A DNA stretch of 64,000 nucleotides. It comes from Abyssibius alkaniclasticus. Lineage in GTDB: Bacteria; Pseudomonadota; Alphaproteobacteria; Rhodobacterales; Rhodobacteraceae. The notes under the pieces are model-generated. The model was not told the origin of the DNA. It saw only the letters and a program-made list of their open reading frames with translations, and did no database searches. The stretch lies in contig NZ_CP095732.1 of NCBI RefSeq assembly GCF_020447305.1, forward strand, positions 248,001 to 312,000, in the 5' to 3' direction. Both the position numbers and the translations under genes were made by a program. Positions 1 to 9,460 of the stretch are shown one piece after another; position 1 is the first letter of the stretch; the number at the start of each line of letters is the position of its first letter.

Positions 1-558
1 GGCCCCTATGCGCAGGCGCTGGCCACCACGCGCGCGCAGCATGGCGAAAACACCTATCCCGGCTCGCCGCTCATCGCCCAGACCCTGCTGCGCGACGCCG
101 ACCAGTTGCATTTGATGGAGCTTCATCCCGCCGAACACGCCGCGCTGCGGCGCAACCTCATGGGTGCGAACACCCATATCCACCACCGCTCCGGCCCCGA
201 AGGCGTGCTGGCGCTTTCCCCCCCGAAACCGCGGCGCGGGCTGGTGCTGGTCGATCCCTCCTACGAGGTGAAAACCGAATATGAAAGCACGGCGGCCTTC
301 GCCCGCGCGCTGGTGGCCAAATGGCCCGAGGCGCTGGTGCTGATCTGGTATCCGCTTTTGCCCGACAACCGCCACCAGCCGCTGATCAAAGGCACACAAA
401 TGCTCCGCCCGCTGCGCCACGAGGTGGCGTTTGACCAGAAAGACGGCCGCGGCATGATGGGCTCCGGCCTGCTCCTGCTCAACCCGCCCCACGGGATAGG
501 GCAGGTGTTTGATGCGGTGGTGCCGGCCTGCACGGGGGTGTTGCGTAGCGCTGCTTAG
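1..558 (+). CDS. rlmJ: 23S rRNA (adenine-N6)-methyltransferase RlmJ, 3' part
   Basis: The gene is cut by the left edge of the window; 185 residues of the C-terminal part are visible in frame from base 1, with the stop at 556-558. RlmJ methylates A2030 of 23S rRNA using S-adenosylmethionine. The visible part carries the family pattern YPGSP near its start, then LRDADQLHLMELHP, and the N6-adenine methyltransferase motif IV as DPSYE (Asp at visible residue 85; the usual form is DPPY). The family is about 280 residues long, so roughly the first third lies outside. The product acts alone in the cytoplasm on naked or early-assembly rRNA. Confidence 0.9.
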   Translation, partial: GPYAQALATTRAQHGENTYPGSPLIAQTLLRDADQLHLMELHPAEHAALRRNLMGANTHIHHRSGPEGVLALSPPKPRRGLVLVDPSYEVKTEYESTAAFARALVAKWPEALVLIWYPLLPDNRHQPLIKGTQMLRPLRHEVAFDQKDGRGMMGSGLLLLNPPHGIGQVFDAVVPACTGVLRSAA

Positions 559-567
559 CTGCCGGTC

Positions 568-702
568 CTACTTTTTCCCTTTGGGTTTTTCCTGCGTCAC
601 AATCGGTTTGTTTGCGCCGGAATTGGACACATAAGGCGTTTTGGCCACGTCCTTTTTCGGTTTCTTGGCTTCCTTGTTGCTGCGTGATTGTCCCTTGGAC
701 AT
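568..702 (-). CDS. Small Lys-rich conserved protein (44 aa)
   Basis: This short open frame starts with ATG at 700-702 and ends with TAG. A purine-rich ribosome-binding stretch (AAAGGG) lies 8-9 nt before the ATG. The product starts MSKGQSRSNKEAKKPKK and ends in another Lys/Gly cluster, with no hydrophobic segment and no Cys. I recall similar 40-50 residue 'SKGQ-RSNKE-KKPK' proteins annotated as hypothetical in many proteobacteria, so it is probably real, but its function is unknown. The basic, low-complexity make-up would fit nucleic-acid binding, which is only a guess. It sits between convergent rlmJ and nrdJ. Confidence 0.6.
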   Translation of the reverse strand: MSKGQSRSNKEAKKPKKDVAKTPYVSNSGANKPIVTQEKPKGKK

Positions 703-836
703 GGTGGCACCCTTTGCACAAAACCCGGCGACGATGACATCCACCGCCCGCCCCGGGCCGAAGCACCAGCTTGCGCCTCGGCGCGGGGAAGGTCAATTGT
801 GTGGCAAAGTGATCGGCCAGGAAGCGCGCACCGCCC

Positions 837-3173
837 TCACCCACATTTCGAATGCCCGCACTCCGTGCAGATCATGCAGCCTTCCTGCATCACCAGCGCA
901 TATTGGCCGCAATTGGGGCAGGCCGGGCCGCGGGGGCGTTCGGCGGCTTCAACCTTTGGCGCATGGGGGTCGCGTTTCAGCCCCGCGCCGCTGGCGGCCA
1001 GAAAGCCGATATCCACCATATGCCCTTCGATCACCCCGCCGATGGCCGCCAGAATGCTCGGCACATAGCGCCCCTCCATCCAGGCACCGCCACGCGGGTC
1101 GAACACGGCTTTCAGCTCTTCCACCACAAAGCTGACATCGCCGCCGCGCCGGAAGACCGCCGAGATCATCCGCGTCAGCGCCACGGTCCAGGCGAAATGC
1201 TCCATGTTCTTGGAGTTGATGAACACCTCGAACGGGCGGCGCACGCCCTCAAGATAGACATCGTTTATGGTGATATAGATCGCATGTTCGCTATCGGGCC
1301 ATTTGATCTTATAGGTCCGCCCGTCAAGCTCCTCGGGGCGGGCCATCGGCTCGCTGCCGGGGGCGGCATGGCCAACCACGGGCGCGGCTTCGGTTGACAG
1401 GACCGAACCCAGCACATCATTCGGGCGGTAGGTGGTAATGCCCTTCAACCCCGCCTTCCAGGCGCGCAGATACAGCGCCTCGAATTCCGCGAACGGGTAA
1501 TCGGCGGGCACGTTCACGGTTTTGGAGATCGCCGCGCAAATATAGGGCTGCACGGCGGCCTGCATGGCCATATGGTCGAGCGCCGAAATTTCCAGCGCGT
1601 TCACAAAGCTTACCGGCAGGGCGGCATCGCCATGCGCGGCGCGCCAGGCCCGCCAGGCCGGGTCTTCCACGCGATATTCGCGCATGGAATTGTCGGGCTG
1701 GCGCTTTTTGCGCGTATAATGCCACGAAAACGGCGGTTCGATCCCGTTGGAGGCATTATCGGCGAAGGCCAGCGAAATCGTCCCCGTTGGCGCGATAGAC
1801 AGCAAATGGCTGTTGCGCATTCCGCCCTTGCCGATAGCCGCACGAATATCATCCGGCAGGCGGCTGGCCATGCCCGAGGCCAGAAACCTTGACGCCTCGA
1901 ATTTCGGAAAAGCCCCCTTCTCGCCCGCCAGAACAATGCTGGCCCGATAGGCCGCATCGCGCATGACCCGCGCGATCTGCTCGGCCATTGCACGCGCCTC
2001 TGCGCTGTCATATCGCAGGCCCAGCATGATCAGCGCATCGCCCAGCCCGGTAAAGCCAAGCCCGACGCGGCGCTTGGCGGCGGCTTCTGCGGCCTGCTCT
2101 GGCAGGGGCCAGACGGTTGCGCTCAGCACATTGTCAAGCATCCGCACGGCCACCGGCACGAGCTTGGCAAAAGCATCAAAATCAAACCGCGCGGTGGGTT
2201 CAAACGCATCATGCACAAAGCGCAGCAGGTTGATCGACCCAAGACAGCAGCAGCCGTGGTCGGGGATGGGGATTTCACCACAGGGGTTCGTCGCCTCGAT
2301 CACCTCGCAATAATGCAGGTTATTCTCGGCATTGATCCGGTCTAAAAACAGCACGCCGGGCTCGGCCGCCCGATAGGTGTTTTGCATGATCTGGTCCCAC
2401 AGATCACGCGCGCGCACCGTGGCGTAAACCCATTTGCCATCTCCCCGCTGGCTGCCGCCCGCCGCAGGTTCAACCTTATGCACAAGCTCAAAACCGGTAT
2501 CGGCATCGACCGCGGCCATGAACGCATCGGTAATGCCGACCGAAATGTTGAAATTGTTCAGCCGCCCGGCTTCGGCCTTGGCGCGGATGAACTCGGCAAT
2601 ATCGGGGTGGTCGCAACGCAGCACCCCCATTTGCGCCCCGCGCCGCGCGCCCGCACTTTCCACCGTGGCGCAAGACTGGTCGAACACATGCATATAGCTG
2701 ACCGGGCCGGAGGCCGCCGAATTCGTGCCCTTCACCCGCGCGCCCTTGGGGCGGATCGCGCTGAAATCATAGCCGACCCCGCCGCCACGGCGCATGGTTT
2801 CCGCCGCCATGCGCAAGGCATGGTAAATGCCGACCTTGCCATCGACCGTGTCGGAAATACTGTCGCCCACCGGCTGCACGAAACAGTTGATCAGCGTGAC
2901 ATTGGCAATATCGGTGCCCGCCGCCGAATTGATCCGCCCGCCGGGAATGAACCCCGCATCCAGCGCCGCCCGGAACACCGGCTCCCACTGCGCGGGGTCA
3001 GCTTCAACCGCCGCCAGGGCCCGCGCCACGCGGCTGCGAATCGCATCGACCATTGCTTCGCCGTCCAGCGCCTGCTCGGCCCCCTTGGCATATTTCTCAC
3101 GCAACACATCAAGCGAGACCGCTTGCCAGGCTTCGGCAGTCGTTGAAAAAGCGGTGAATTCTGGCTTGTTCAT
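837..3173 (-). CDS. nrdJ: Adenosylcobalamin-dependent (class II) ribonucleoside-diphosphate reductase
   Basis: This 778-residue enzyme reduces ribonucleotides to deoxyribonucleotides using a B12-derived radical, with or without oxygen. The class II reading rests on NCF (Cys97), [15 protein letters not shown] near 121-135, the active-site NPCGE (Asn296, Cys298, Glu300) followed by a triple Cys, and a C-terminal TSCPD-type region. The tail holds CPNC (752-755), CMIC (766-769) and CTECGHSKC (769-777), a zinc ribbon plus a probable redox Cys pair. No ATP-cone domain is seen at the N-terminus. Some alphaproteobacterial NrdJ proteins are much longer, so this is the short form. An SOS-box-like site lies about 80 bp upstream of the start. 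Confidence 0.95.
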   Translation of the reverse strand: MNKPEFTAFSTTAEAWQAVSLDVLREKYAKGAEQALDGEAMVDAIRSRVARALAAVEADPAQWEPVFRAALDAGFIPGGRINSAAGTDIANVTLINCFVQPVGDSISDTVDGKVGIYHALRMAAETMRRGGGVGYDFSAIRPKGARVKGTNSAASGPVSYMHVFDQSCATVESAGARRGAQMGVLRCDHPDIAEFIRAKAEAGRLNNFNISVGITDAFMAAVDADTGFELVHKVEPAAGGSQRGDGKWVYATVRARDLWDQIMQNTYRAAEPGVLFLDRINAENNLHYCEVIEATNPCGEIPIPDHGCCCLGSINLLRFVHDAFEPTARFDFDAFAKLVPVAVRMLDNVLSATVWPLPEQAAEAAAKRRVGLGFTGLGDALIMLGLRYDSAEARAMAEQIARVMRDAAYRASIVLAGEKGAFPKFEASRFLASGMASRLPDDIRAAIGKGGMRNSHLLSIAPTGTISLAFADNASNGIEPPFSWHYTRKKRQPDNSMREYRVEDPAWRAWRAAHGDAALPVSFVNALEISALDHMAMQAAVQPYICAAISKTVNVPADYPFAEFEALYLRAWKAGLKGITTYRPNDVLGSVLSTEAAPVVGHAAPGSEPMARPEELDGRTYKIKWPDSEHAIYITINDVYLEGVRRPFEVFINSKNMEHFAWTVALTRMISAVFRRGGDVSFVVEELKAVFDPRGGAWMEGRYVPSILAAIGGVIEGHMVDIGFLAASGAGLKRDPHAPKVEAAERPRGPACPNCGQYALVMQEGCMICTECGHSKCG

Positions 3174-3252
3174 GGGCAGTATCCGGCGGTTTTGCGGGGT
3201 TTTGGCAGGGCAATCACACTACGCGCTCCACCCGCGCCAATCAAGCAAAATA

Positions 3253-3267
3253 GAACATCCTGTGAAC
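3253..3267 (-). promoter_or_regulatory. Putative LexA/SOS box (GTTC-N7-GTTC)
   Basis: The minus strand reads GTTCACAGGATGTTC, an exact match to the alphaproteobacterial LexA box GTTC-N7-GTTC. It lies 80 bp upstream of the nrdJ start and about 60 bp upstream of the divergent DUF1489 gene, so it could control either. Placement before a ribonucleotide reductase gene makes biological sense, because dNTP supply is a common SOS output. No strong -35/-10 pair could be assigned here. Confidence 0.55.
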
Positions 3268-3325
3268 ATGGACTCTGCCCGGCTTTGACCCTAATTATCC
3301 TTCTGGAAAGGGTCCGCAACGCAAT

Positions 3326-3751
3326 ATGGCAAAACTGCACCTCATGAAGCTCTCTGTCGGCACGAATGACATTGCCGACCTTGCCGCCTGGCAGGAATCG
3401 CGCCGCCGCGCCACCGGCCAGCCCAGCCAGCATGTCACCCGCATGTGGCCGAAGCGCGCAGCCGAACTGCTCGATGGTGGCTCGATCTACTGGGTGATCA
3501 AGGGCGTGATGCAGGCCCGCCAGCGCCTTTTGCGACTGGACGAGGTCATCGGCAATGACGGTATCCGCCGTTGCGCCCTCGTCCTCAGCCCCGAGATCCA
3601 CCGCACCAGCCCCACACCGCGCCGCGCCTTCCAGGGCTGGCGCTATCTGGCCGAAGACGATGCCCCGCCCGACCTTGGCCCCTACCGCGCCGGCCAGCAA
3701 GACCTGCCCGAAGATCTTGAACAGAAGCTCGCCGCCCTTGGTGTTCTCTGA
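3326..3751 (+). CDS. DUF1489 family protein
   Basis: This 141-residue protein matches the DUF1489 family of alphaproteobacteria end to end as I remember it. The tell-tale blocks are HVTRMWPKRAAELLDGGSIY, WVIKGVMQARQR, DGIRRCALVL and FQGWRYL. The function is unknown and I do not assign one. No signal peptide or membrane segment is visible, so it is probably cytoplasmic. It is transcribed away from nrdJ. The TGA stop at 3749-3751 is also the first three bases of an intergenic repeat element. Confidence 0.85.
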   Translation: MAKLHLMKLSVGTNDIADLAAWQESRRRATGQPSQHVTRMWPKRAAELLDGGSIYWVIKGVMQARQRLLRLDEVIGNDGIRRCALVLSPEIHRTSPTPRRAFQGWRYLAEDDAPPDLGPYRAGQQDLPEDLEQKLAALGVL

Positions 3752-3788
3752 TCATCTTTTGCTCATAAATATCCCCGCCGGAGGCATC
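3749..3788 (+). repeat. Gene-end repeat element, copy 1
   Basis: This is an approximately 40-bp element consisting of TGATCATCTTTTGCTCA, then AAATATCCCCGCCGGAGGCATC. Its first three bases are the stop codon of the DUF1489 gene. Two further copies occur at 9276-9315 (minus) and 33931-33970 (plus). I recall this sequence as a common intergenic element of Rhodobacterales. It contains GGAGG but no start codon follows, and it has no clear hairpin. Confidence 0.7.
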
Positions 3789-3884
3789 GACCCTTTCAAC
3801 ACCACCCGCCTGCGGCATCTCACCACCCACTCTTGAAACCCGCGCAATGACCGCTTTAATCCAGTTCAACCAAAGGAGCATATC

Positions 3885-4520
3885 ATGACACAAATTGGTC
3901 TACGCATCGGCGATACCGCGCCCGATTTCACCACCGAAACCAGCACCGGCCCGATCAGCTTTCATGACTGGATCGGCAATGGCTGGGCCTATTTCTTCAG
4001 CCATCCCGCCGACTTCACGCCGGTTTGCACCACCGAAATGGGCCGCACGGCAAACCTGTCGGCCGAGTTCGCGGCCCGCAACTGCAAGCCGCTCGGCCTG
4101 TCCACCGACACGGCTGCCGCCCATCTGAAATGGATCGCCGATATCAACGATACGCAATCCGCCGACCTGCAATTCCCCATCGTGGCCGACCCCGACCACA
4201 AGGTCGCGCAGCTTTACGGCATGATCCATCCTTCCGAAAGCGTCACAGCACCTGTGCGGTCGGTCTTCATCATCGACCCGAACAAGAAAATCCGCCTCAC
4301 CATGACCTACCCGATGAATGTGGGCCGCAATTTCACCGAGATTCTGCGGGTGATCGACGCGCTGCAACTGGCCGATGCCAAGTCTGTAGCCACCCCCGCC
4401 GATTGGCAGCCCGGCGGCGATGTCATCATTCCGCCCTCGGTGGATAATGAAAAAGCCAAGGGCCTGTTCCCGCAAGGCTGGGACGAGATCCGCCCCTATC
4501 TGCGCGTTCTCAAGCTCTAG
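3885..4520 (+). CDS. Peroxiredoxin, Prx6 (1-Cys) type
   Basis: This 211-residue thiol peroxidase reduces hydrogen peroxide and organic hydroperoxides. The peroxidatic cysteine is Cys48 in HPADFTPVCTTE. The extended C-terminal domain with PADWQPGGDVIIPPSV and GWDEIRPYLR is typical of the Prx6 subfamily, whose members are 210-225 residues long. A good ribosome-binding site (AAAGGAG) precedes the ATG. Its stop overlaps the stop of the convergent GNAT gene by 4 nt at a shared CTAG. It is most likely a cytoplasmic antioxidant enzyme. Confidence 0.93.
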   Translation: MTQIGLRIGDTAPDFTTETSTGPISFHDWIGNGWAYFFSHPADFTPVCTTEMGRTANLSAEFAARNCKPLGLSTDTAAAHLKWIADINDTQSADLQFPIVADPDHKVAQLYGMIHPSESVTAPVRSVFIIDPNKKIRLTMTYPMNVGRNFTEILRVIDALQLADAKSVATPADWQPGGDVIIPPSVDNEKAKGLFPQGWDEIRPYLRVLKL

Positions 4521-5233
4521 ACCACATCCCCCAGCCGTCCGGGCTCCGGGCGGCTGGCGGCCTCACCGGCCATGCTTGGCCCAACAATACCTGCCGTCAG
4601 GTCGCTCAGCGCCCGCCTCTGGCGGCCCTCATTGTCAAAATTCCCCGCATCCAGCCAAGCCTCAAAGGCGGCGCGCAGCGCGGGCCATTCACCATCGATC
4701 GCGGCAAACCACGCCGTGTCGCGGTTGCGCCCCTTCACGACCGTGGCTTGCCGGAACACACCCTCATAACTCAGCCCATAGCGCAGGGCGGCACGGCGGC
4801 TGGCCAGGTTCAGCGCGTTGCACTTCCATTCAAACCGCCGATAACCCGCCTCAAAGCTCCATTTCAGCGTCAGGTATATCGCCTCGGTTGCCGCGCGGCT
4901 GCGCTGCAATGCGGGCGAAAACGAAATGTAGCCAACCTCGATACTGCCCGCCGCCGGATCAATCCGCAGCAGGCTGAGCGTGCCAAGCGGCACACCATCA
5001 ACCACCACGGCGAATTGCAGCGGGTCATCCACGGCAATCGCACCCTTTAGCCACGCGGAATAAGCCGAAAGCGTGTCAAACGGCCCGTTGGGCATATAAT
5101 CCCACATATGGCCATCATCGGCGGCAAAGGCTGCAAACAGCGCGGGCGCATGGGCGGCACCCAGCGGTTCCAACCTGCAATAGCGGCCCTGAAGCGGGGC
5201 GCGCGCCGGGCGCGGTGGCGGGGTAAATGGCAT
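4517..5233 (-). CDS. GNAT family N-acetyltransferase (RimJ/RimL-like)
   Basis: The 238-residue product resembles the RimJ/RimL branch of acetyl-CoA-dependent N-acetyltransferases. It has GRYCRLEPLGAAHA near the N-terminus, a central IEVGYISFSPALQRSRAATE corresponding to the acetyl-CoA binding region, and the CNALNLASRRAALRYGLSYEG segment typical of this group. The last 45 residues extend beyond the usual domain and look disordered. The substrate cannot be inferred. It is the last gene of a three-gene operon with the HAD and DUF1993 genes; its ATG overlaps the HAD stop (ATGA). Confidence 0.85.
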   Translation of the reverse strand: MPFTPPPRPARAPLQGRYCRLEPLGAAHAPALFAAFAADDGHMWDYMPNGPFDTLSAYSAWLKGAIAVDDPLQFAVVVDGVPLGTLSLLRIDPAAGSIEVGYISFSPALQRSRAATEAIYLTLKWSFEAGYRRFEWKCNALNLASRRAALRYGLSYEGVFRQATVVKGRNRDTAWFAAIDGEWPALRAAFEAWLDAGNFDNEGRQRRALSDLTAGIVGPSMAGEAASRPEPGRLGDVV

Positions 5234-5925
5234 CAGATCACCTTCAACACATCATGCAGCTCGGGCATGGCTTCAATCACATGAAAACGCGCAGCCCCCA
5301 CGGGCGGTTCGGCATGGTCCAGCACCCATTGATGCGCGCTTGGAATATGCACCCCCCACGCGCCGGCCTCCAGCGCCGGAATAATGTCGGATTTCAGCGA
5401 ATTGCCAACCATCATCGCGCACTCTGCCCCGGTGCCGTGGCGTGCAAACAGCCGCCTGTAAGCCGCGGCATCCTTTTCGCTCACAATCTCGACCGCATCG
5501 AAGTAATCGCCAAGACCCGAGGCCGCGACCTTGCGCTCCTGATCGAATAAATCGCCCTTGGTCACAATCATCAGCCGGAACGCGCCCTTGAGCGCCGCCA
5601 GCGTTTCCGCCACGCCGGGCATGGGTGTGACCGGATGCGCCAAAATCTCCTGCCCCGCATGTAGGATTTCGCGCAAAGACCGCACCGGCACCCGCTCATC
5701 GGTAATTTCAATCGCGGTTTCGATCATCGACAGGGTAAAGCCCTTGGCGCCGTATCCATAGCGTTTGAGGTTACGCCGCTCGGCCGCCAGCAGCCGCGCG
5801 GTCAGATCGGCGGGGTCGGCAAACTCGGCCAGCAGCGCCATGAAGCGCGCCTCGGAAATTTTGAAAAATTCCTCATGCGGCCAGAGCGTATCATCGGCGT
5901 CAAAGGCGATTGTGCTGAGCGCCAT
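5233..5925 (-). CDS. HAD family hydrolase
   Basis: This 230-residue phosphatase-like protein has all haloacid-dehalogenase motifs. Motif I is DADDTLW with the nucleophile Asp9 and acid/base Asp11, motif II is VTKG, a Lys follows in the DQERK region, and motif IV is GNSLKSD. A helical cap lies between residues about 18 and 105. The substrate is unknown; the DADDTLW signature is shared by several YjjG/Gph-like phosphatases. It is coupled by 1-nt overlaps on both sides to the DUF1993 gene upstream and the GNAT gene downstream. Confidence 0.88.
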   Translation of the reverse strand: MALSTIAFDADDTLWPHEEFFKISEARFMALLAEFADPADLTARLLAAERRNLKRYGYGAKGFTLSMIETAIEITDERVPVRSLREILHAGQEILAHPVTPMPGVAETLAALKGAFRLMIVTKGDLFDQERKVAASGLGDYFDAVEIVSEKDAAAYRRLFARHGTGAECAMMVGNSLKSDIIPALEAGAWGVHIPSAHQWVLDHAEPPVGAARFHVIEAMPELHDVLKVI

Positions 5926-6440
5926 TACAGCACAAACCCTTCGGGATAGCCGTGCAGCCCGTCAAAATCCGCCTTGCCAAGCGGCACGCCTGCGGCGCGC
6001 AAATTCGCATAGGCCATTGCATAGTGGAACATGAAATTCGGCATCCCGAACAGGTGCAGAAAATCATGGCCCGATTGTTCAAGAAATGCCACCCCGGCGC
6101 GGTGCTGGATGGTGCGGTTTTCGGCAAAATCCTCGGGTTTCAGCGCCGCCAGTTTTGCACGCGCCGCCGCCAGCCAATCGGCCAGCACCTCGCGGCTTGC
6201 ATCCACCTGCGGCACGCCGGAAACCCGCTTGCCCGCCAGTTTCAGGCAGGTCCGAAGGCTGAAATTGATCGCGGTCGAAAACTGTGCCGAGGCCGGGGCC
6301 ATATCGGGCGCCAGCCGATGCGCCAGCACCTCGGGTGTTACATCCATCCGCGCCAGAATTGCGGCCATCCGGTCGAGATAATGCAAAAACACCGGCACCG
6401 AGGCGCGGTATAAAACGGGGGGTGTGGGTTGGTCTGTCAT
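5925..6440 (-). CDS. DUF1993 family protein
   Basis: The 171-residue product matches DUF1993, an uncharacterised helical family structurally related to DinB-like four-helix proteins. The signature FLHLFGMPNFMFHYAMAY followed by LRAAGVPLGKADFDG at the C-terminus is very typical. His residues in that region could bind a metal, as in DinB-like proteins, which is inference. It is the first gene of the DUF1993-HAD-GNAT operon; its TAA stop shares a base with the HAD start codon. Confidence 0.85.
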   Translation of the reverse strand: MTDQPTPPVLYRASVPVFLHYLDRMAAILARMDVTPEVLAHRLAPDMAPASAQFSTAINFSLRTCLKLAGKRVSGVPQVDASREVLADWLAAARAKLAALKPEDFAENRTIQHRAGVAFLEQSGHDFLHLFGMPNFMFHYAMAYANLRAAGVPLGKADFDGLHGYPEGFVL

Positions 6441-6684
6441 GGCGCGATGATACGGCGCAAACCCGCCCTGTCCAGCCCGCAGATAGGCAAAGCAGCGTTA
6501 TGCGCTGCCGCCCGACAACCGCCAGATACCACTTGCCGCAACCCGCGTCCTTGGGCTGGCATTGCGGCAACGATCACCCGGTTCGCGCTGTTGCCAAAAG
6601 CCGGGGGCGGTTTTGCGCGCTTGGCGCCGGGCTTGCCGCATTTGCCTTTGCCTGGCTTGTCAGCCGCGTTGCAACGCGCAAAGC

Positions 6685-7404
6685 CTAGGAAAACAGGCCG
6701 GGCACAAGCTTGACCATTTGCGCCGCCGCTAGGCCAAAGGCAAAGCTGGCAAGCATGATTGCCGAAATGACCAGCACATAGCGGGCCAGCAAGGGCAGGG
6801 TTTGGCGCGGTTGCGGTTCAGCCGATAGGGCGGCAGGTATGAAAACGATCAACGAAAGCCATATGTTCACCGGCAGTAATATCGCGGCATTCAGCCAGTT
6901 TTCATCCATGCGCAGAATTGTCAGCAGCGGGCCGTCAACGATCATGGCGAAAACCACCAGCACAAGCAGCATTTCCAGCCGAGAAAACCGGATACGGGTA
7001 AAGACCAATGCGCCCGCCAGCGCCGCGCCGCCAAAGGTGAACAGGCTCCAGATCAGCGACAGGCCCAGAACGCCCCTAAGCGCGCCCAGCCCAACCCCCT
7101 GGCTAGAGGCTGCAAACAGCGTTTCGATCGCGCCCGATGCCGCAACAAAACCAAGCGCCAGCAGGAAAAACCGAAGCGTCGCCGCCCTTGGCGCGCGCGG
7201 CGCGAAGGCGAGCAGCGCGCGATATTGCCACATCAAAACGCCCGCAAGCAGGGGCAGGACCAGCGGGAACAGCGCCTGCACCAGCCCTGCAAAAATCAGC
7301 AGATAGCCCAGAAACGCCACGCTTGGCACGCTCAGCACGCCAAGCACGACCAGCGCCGCCTTTTCAGCCCCTGTCAGCCCGCCTGCGGCTTGCGCCTCAG
7401 TCAC
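6685..7404 (-). CDS. Polytopic membrane protein of unknown function
   Basis: The 239-residue product has about six hydrophobic segments, roughly at residues 16-48, 46-62, 78-94, 108-135, 145-165, 172-195 and 205-230, and no catalytic motif I recognise. The start is a GTG whose frame overlaps the aspS stop by 8 nt, so translation is probably coupled to aspS. Linkage to aspS may be only positional. I cannot assign a family; an inner-membrane location is the only firm statement. Confidence 0.7.
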   Translation of the reverse strand: MTEAQAAGGLTGAEKAALVVLGVLSVPSVAFLGYLLIFAGLVQALFPLVLPLLAGVLMWQYRALLAFAPRAPRAATLRFFLLALGFVAASGAIETLFAASSQGVGLGALRGVLGLSLIWSLFTFGGAALAGALVFTRIRFSRLEMLLVLVVFAMIVDGPLLTILRMDENWLNAAILLPVNIWLSLIVFIPAALSAEPQPRQTLPLLARYVLVISAIMLASFAFGLAAAQMVKLVPGLFS

Positions 7405-9172
7405 GCGGAATGCTGCGCAGGTTCAATTCGCGCATCTGCTCGTTGGTCGGCTCGGATGGCGCGCCCATCATCAGGTCTTCCGCGCGCTGGTTCATCGGGA
7501 ACATGATGACCTGACGGATATTCTGCTCATCGGCCAGCAGCATGACAATCCGGTCAATCCCCGCAGCACAACCGCCATGTGGCGGTGCGCCAAAGCGAAA
7601 GGCGTTGACCATGCCGCCAAAGCGTTTTTCAACCTCGTCGCGGCCATAACCGGCAATTTCAAAGGCTTTGAACATGATCTCGGGCTTGTGGTTGCGGATG
7701 GCACCTGACACAAGCTCGTAGCCATTGCAGGCAAGGTCATACTGGTAGCCAAGCACATCGAGCGGATCGCCCTGCAGCGCCTCCAGCCCGCCTTGCGGCA
7801 TGGAAAACGGGTTATGCTCGAAGTCGATCGTGCCGCTTTCTTCGTCCTTCTCGTAAATCGGGAAGTCGACAATCCAGGCAAAGCGGAAAGTGTCGGTCTC
7901 AGACAAGCCAAGCTCGGAACCGATCACATTGCGCGCACGCCCCGCAACCGCCTCGAACGCCTTGGGTTTACCGCCAAGGAAGAAGGCGGCATCGCCAACA
8001 TTCAGGCCCAACTGCTGGCGGATCGCCTCGGTCCGCTCCGGCCCGATGTTCTTGGCCAGCGGGCCGGCGGCTTCCATCCCCTCGCCCTGATCACGCCAGA
8101 AGATATAGCCCATGCCGGGCAAGCCTTCCTTCTGGGCGAAGCTGTTCATGCGGTCGCAGAACTTGCGGCTGCCGCCTGTGGGTGCCGGAATGGCGCGGAT
8201 TTCCGTGCCGTCCTGTTCCAGAATCTTCGCGAAAATCGCAAAGCCCGAGCCTGCAAAATGTTCGGAGACATCCTGCATCTTGATCGGGTTGCGCAGGTCG
8301 GGCTTGTCGGAGCCATACCATTTCAGCGCATCGCGATAGGCGATTTGCGGCCAGTCGGTCGCCACTTTGCGCCCGCCGCCAAACTCTTCGAACACGCCCT
8401 GAATAACCGGCTGGATCGTGTCAAACACGTCCTGCTGCTCGACAAAGCTCATCTCAAGGTCGAGCTGGTAGAAATCGGTGGGCGAGCGGTCGGCGCGCGG
8501 GTCTTCATCGCGAAAACACGGCGCGATCTGGAAGTATTTGTCAAAGCCCGACACCATGATAAGCTGTTTGAACTGCTGCGGGGCCTGGGGCAGTGCGTAG
8601 AACTTGCCGGGATGCAGGCGGCTTGGCACCAGAAAGTCGCGTGCGCCTTCGGGCGAGCTTGCCGTCAGGATAGGGGTTTGAAACTCGTTGAACCCTTTGG
8701 CCCACATGCGCTTGCGGATGGAGGCGACAACGTTGGAGCGCAGCATCATATTGCCATGCAGCGTTTCGCGGCGCAGGTCGAGAAAGCGGTATTTCAGCCG
8801 GGTTTCCTCGGGATAATCCGGCTCGCCGAACACCGGCAGCGGCAGATCGTCGGTGGCACCCAGCACGGTGACGGCGCGCACATAGATCTCCACCTCGCCG
8901 GTGGGGATGTTGGGGTTGATCAGTTCTGCATCGCGCGCCTTCACGCTGCCATCGATGCTGATCACCGTTTCGGCGCGCAGTTTTTCGAGTGCTGCAAAGG
9001 CCGCGGAATCGCCATCGGCAATAAGCTGGGTAATGCCGTAATGATCGCGCAGATCGATGAACAGCACCCCGCCGTGGTCGCGCACCCGATGCACCCAGCC
9101 CGCAAGGCGGACATCCTGCCCGACATGGCCCGCATTCAAGGCGGCGCAGGTATGTGAACGATAGGCGTGCAT
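7397..9172 (-). CDS. aspS: Aspartate--tRNA(Asp/Asn) ligase
   Basis: This 591-residue class II aminoacyl-tRNA synthetase charges tRNA with aspartate. It has an N-terminal OB-fold anticodon domain (about 1-110, [19 protein letters not shown]), class II motif 2 ([19 protein letters not shown]), a bacterial GAD insertion domain, and motif 3 ([15 protein letters not shown]). In bacteria lacking AsnRS this enzyme is often non-discriminating, which I cannot tell here. An in-frame upstream extension to 9337 was rejected because it translates an intergenic repeat and passes through the promoter. The ATG at 9170-9172 gives the standard N-terminus MHAYRSH. Confidence 0.96.
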   Translation of the reverse strand: MHAYRSHTCAALNAGHVGQDVRLAGWVHRVRDHGGVLFIDLRDHYGITQLIADGDSAAFAALEKLRAETVISIDGSVKARDAELINPNIPTGEVEIYVRAVTVLGATDDLPLPVFGEPDYPEETRLKYRFLDLRRETLHGNMMLRSNVVASIRKRMWAKGFNEFQTPILTASSPEGARDFLVPSRLHPGKFYALPQAPQQFKQLIMVSGFDKYFQIAPCFRDEDPRADRSPTDFYQLDLEMSFVEQQDVFDTIQPVIQGVFEEFGGGRKVATDWPQIAYRDALKWYGSDKPDLRNPIKMQDVSEHFAGSGFAIFAKILEQDGTEIRAIPAPTGGSRKFCDRMNSFAQKEGLPGMGYIFWRDQGEGMEAAGPLAKNIGPERTEAIRQQLGLNVGDAAFFLGGKPKAFEAVAGRARNVIGSELGLSETDTFRFAWIVDFPIYEKDEESGTIDFEHNPFSMPQGGLEALQGDPLDVLGYQYDLACNGYELVSGAIRNHKPEIMFKAFEIAGYGRDEVEKRFGGMVNAFRFGAPPHGGCAAGIDRIVMLLADEQNIRQVIMFPMNQRAEDLMMGAPSEPTNEQMRELNLRSIPRD

Positions 9173-9224
9173 GGCTGATCCTCGGCTCGATGGGCGGCGC
9201 GCGGGGCGCCGCAAACAAATGCCT

Positions 9225-9253
9225 GATACACTCGGTTGCGCCAATAATGTCAA
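9225..9253 (-). promoter_or_regulatory. Sigma-70-type promoter of aspS
   Basis: On the minus strand a perfect -35 box TTGACA (9248-9253) is followed after 17 bp by TGTATC (9225-9230). The spacing is ideal and transcription would begin about 45 nt before the aspS start codon. Confidence 0.6.
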
Positions 9254-9275
9254 GTGTTGGGGGCGGTGGCGGGGG

Positions 9276-9315
9276 CAGATGCCTCCGGCGGGGATATTTA
9301 AGAGCAAAAGATGAA
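9276..9315 (-). repeat. Gene-end repeat element, copy 2
   Basis: This is the same element as at 3749-3788, in minus orientation: CATCTTTTGCTCTTAAATA followed by TCCCCGCCGGAGGCATC. Here it lies between the divergent aspS and carB promoters, not at a gene end, and about 20 bp upstream of the aspS -35 box. Confidence 0.65.
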
Positions 9316-9343
9316 GACGCAAATCCATTGGATGCAAACAGGG

Positions 9344-9371
9344 TTGCGCGCGCCTGTCCAGCGACTATAAC
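9344..9371 (+). promoter_or_regulatory. Possible carB promoter
   Basis: TTGCGC (9344-9349) is followed by a 16-bp spacer and TATAAC (9366-9371), about 90 bp upstream of the carB start. The -10 is good and the -35 moderate. Confidence 0.4.
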
Positions 9372-9460
9372 CACCGAAATTTACCAGTGCCGCGAATCCG
9401 CTTGCCCAAAAGGCAGGCTTGCGCGCGGGCAAGTGGTAGCAGGTGTATTTGGGGGCTGAC

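Noticed and set aside
9173-9337. N-terminal extension of aspS by 55 codons
   Set aside because: The extension translates the gene-end repeat ([10 protein letters not shown]) and crosses a good promoter; family alignment supports MHAYRSH as the start.
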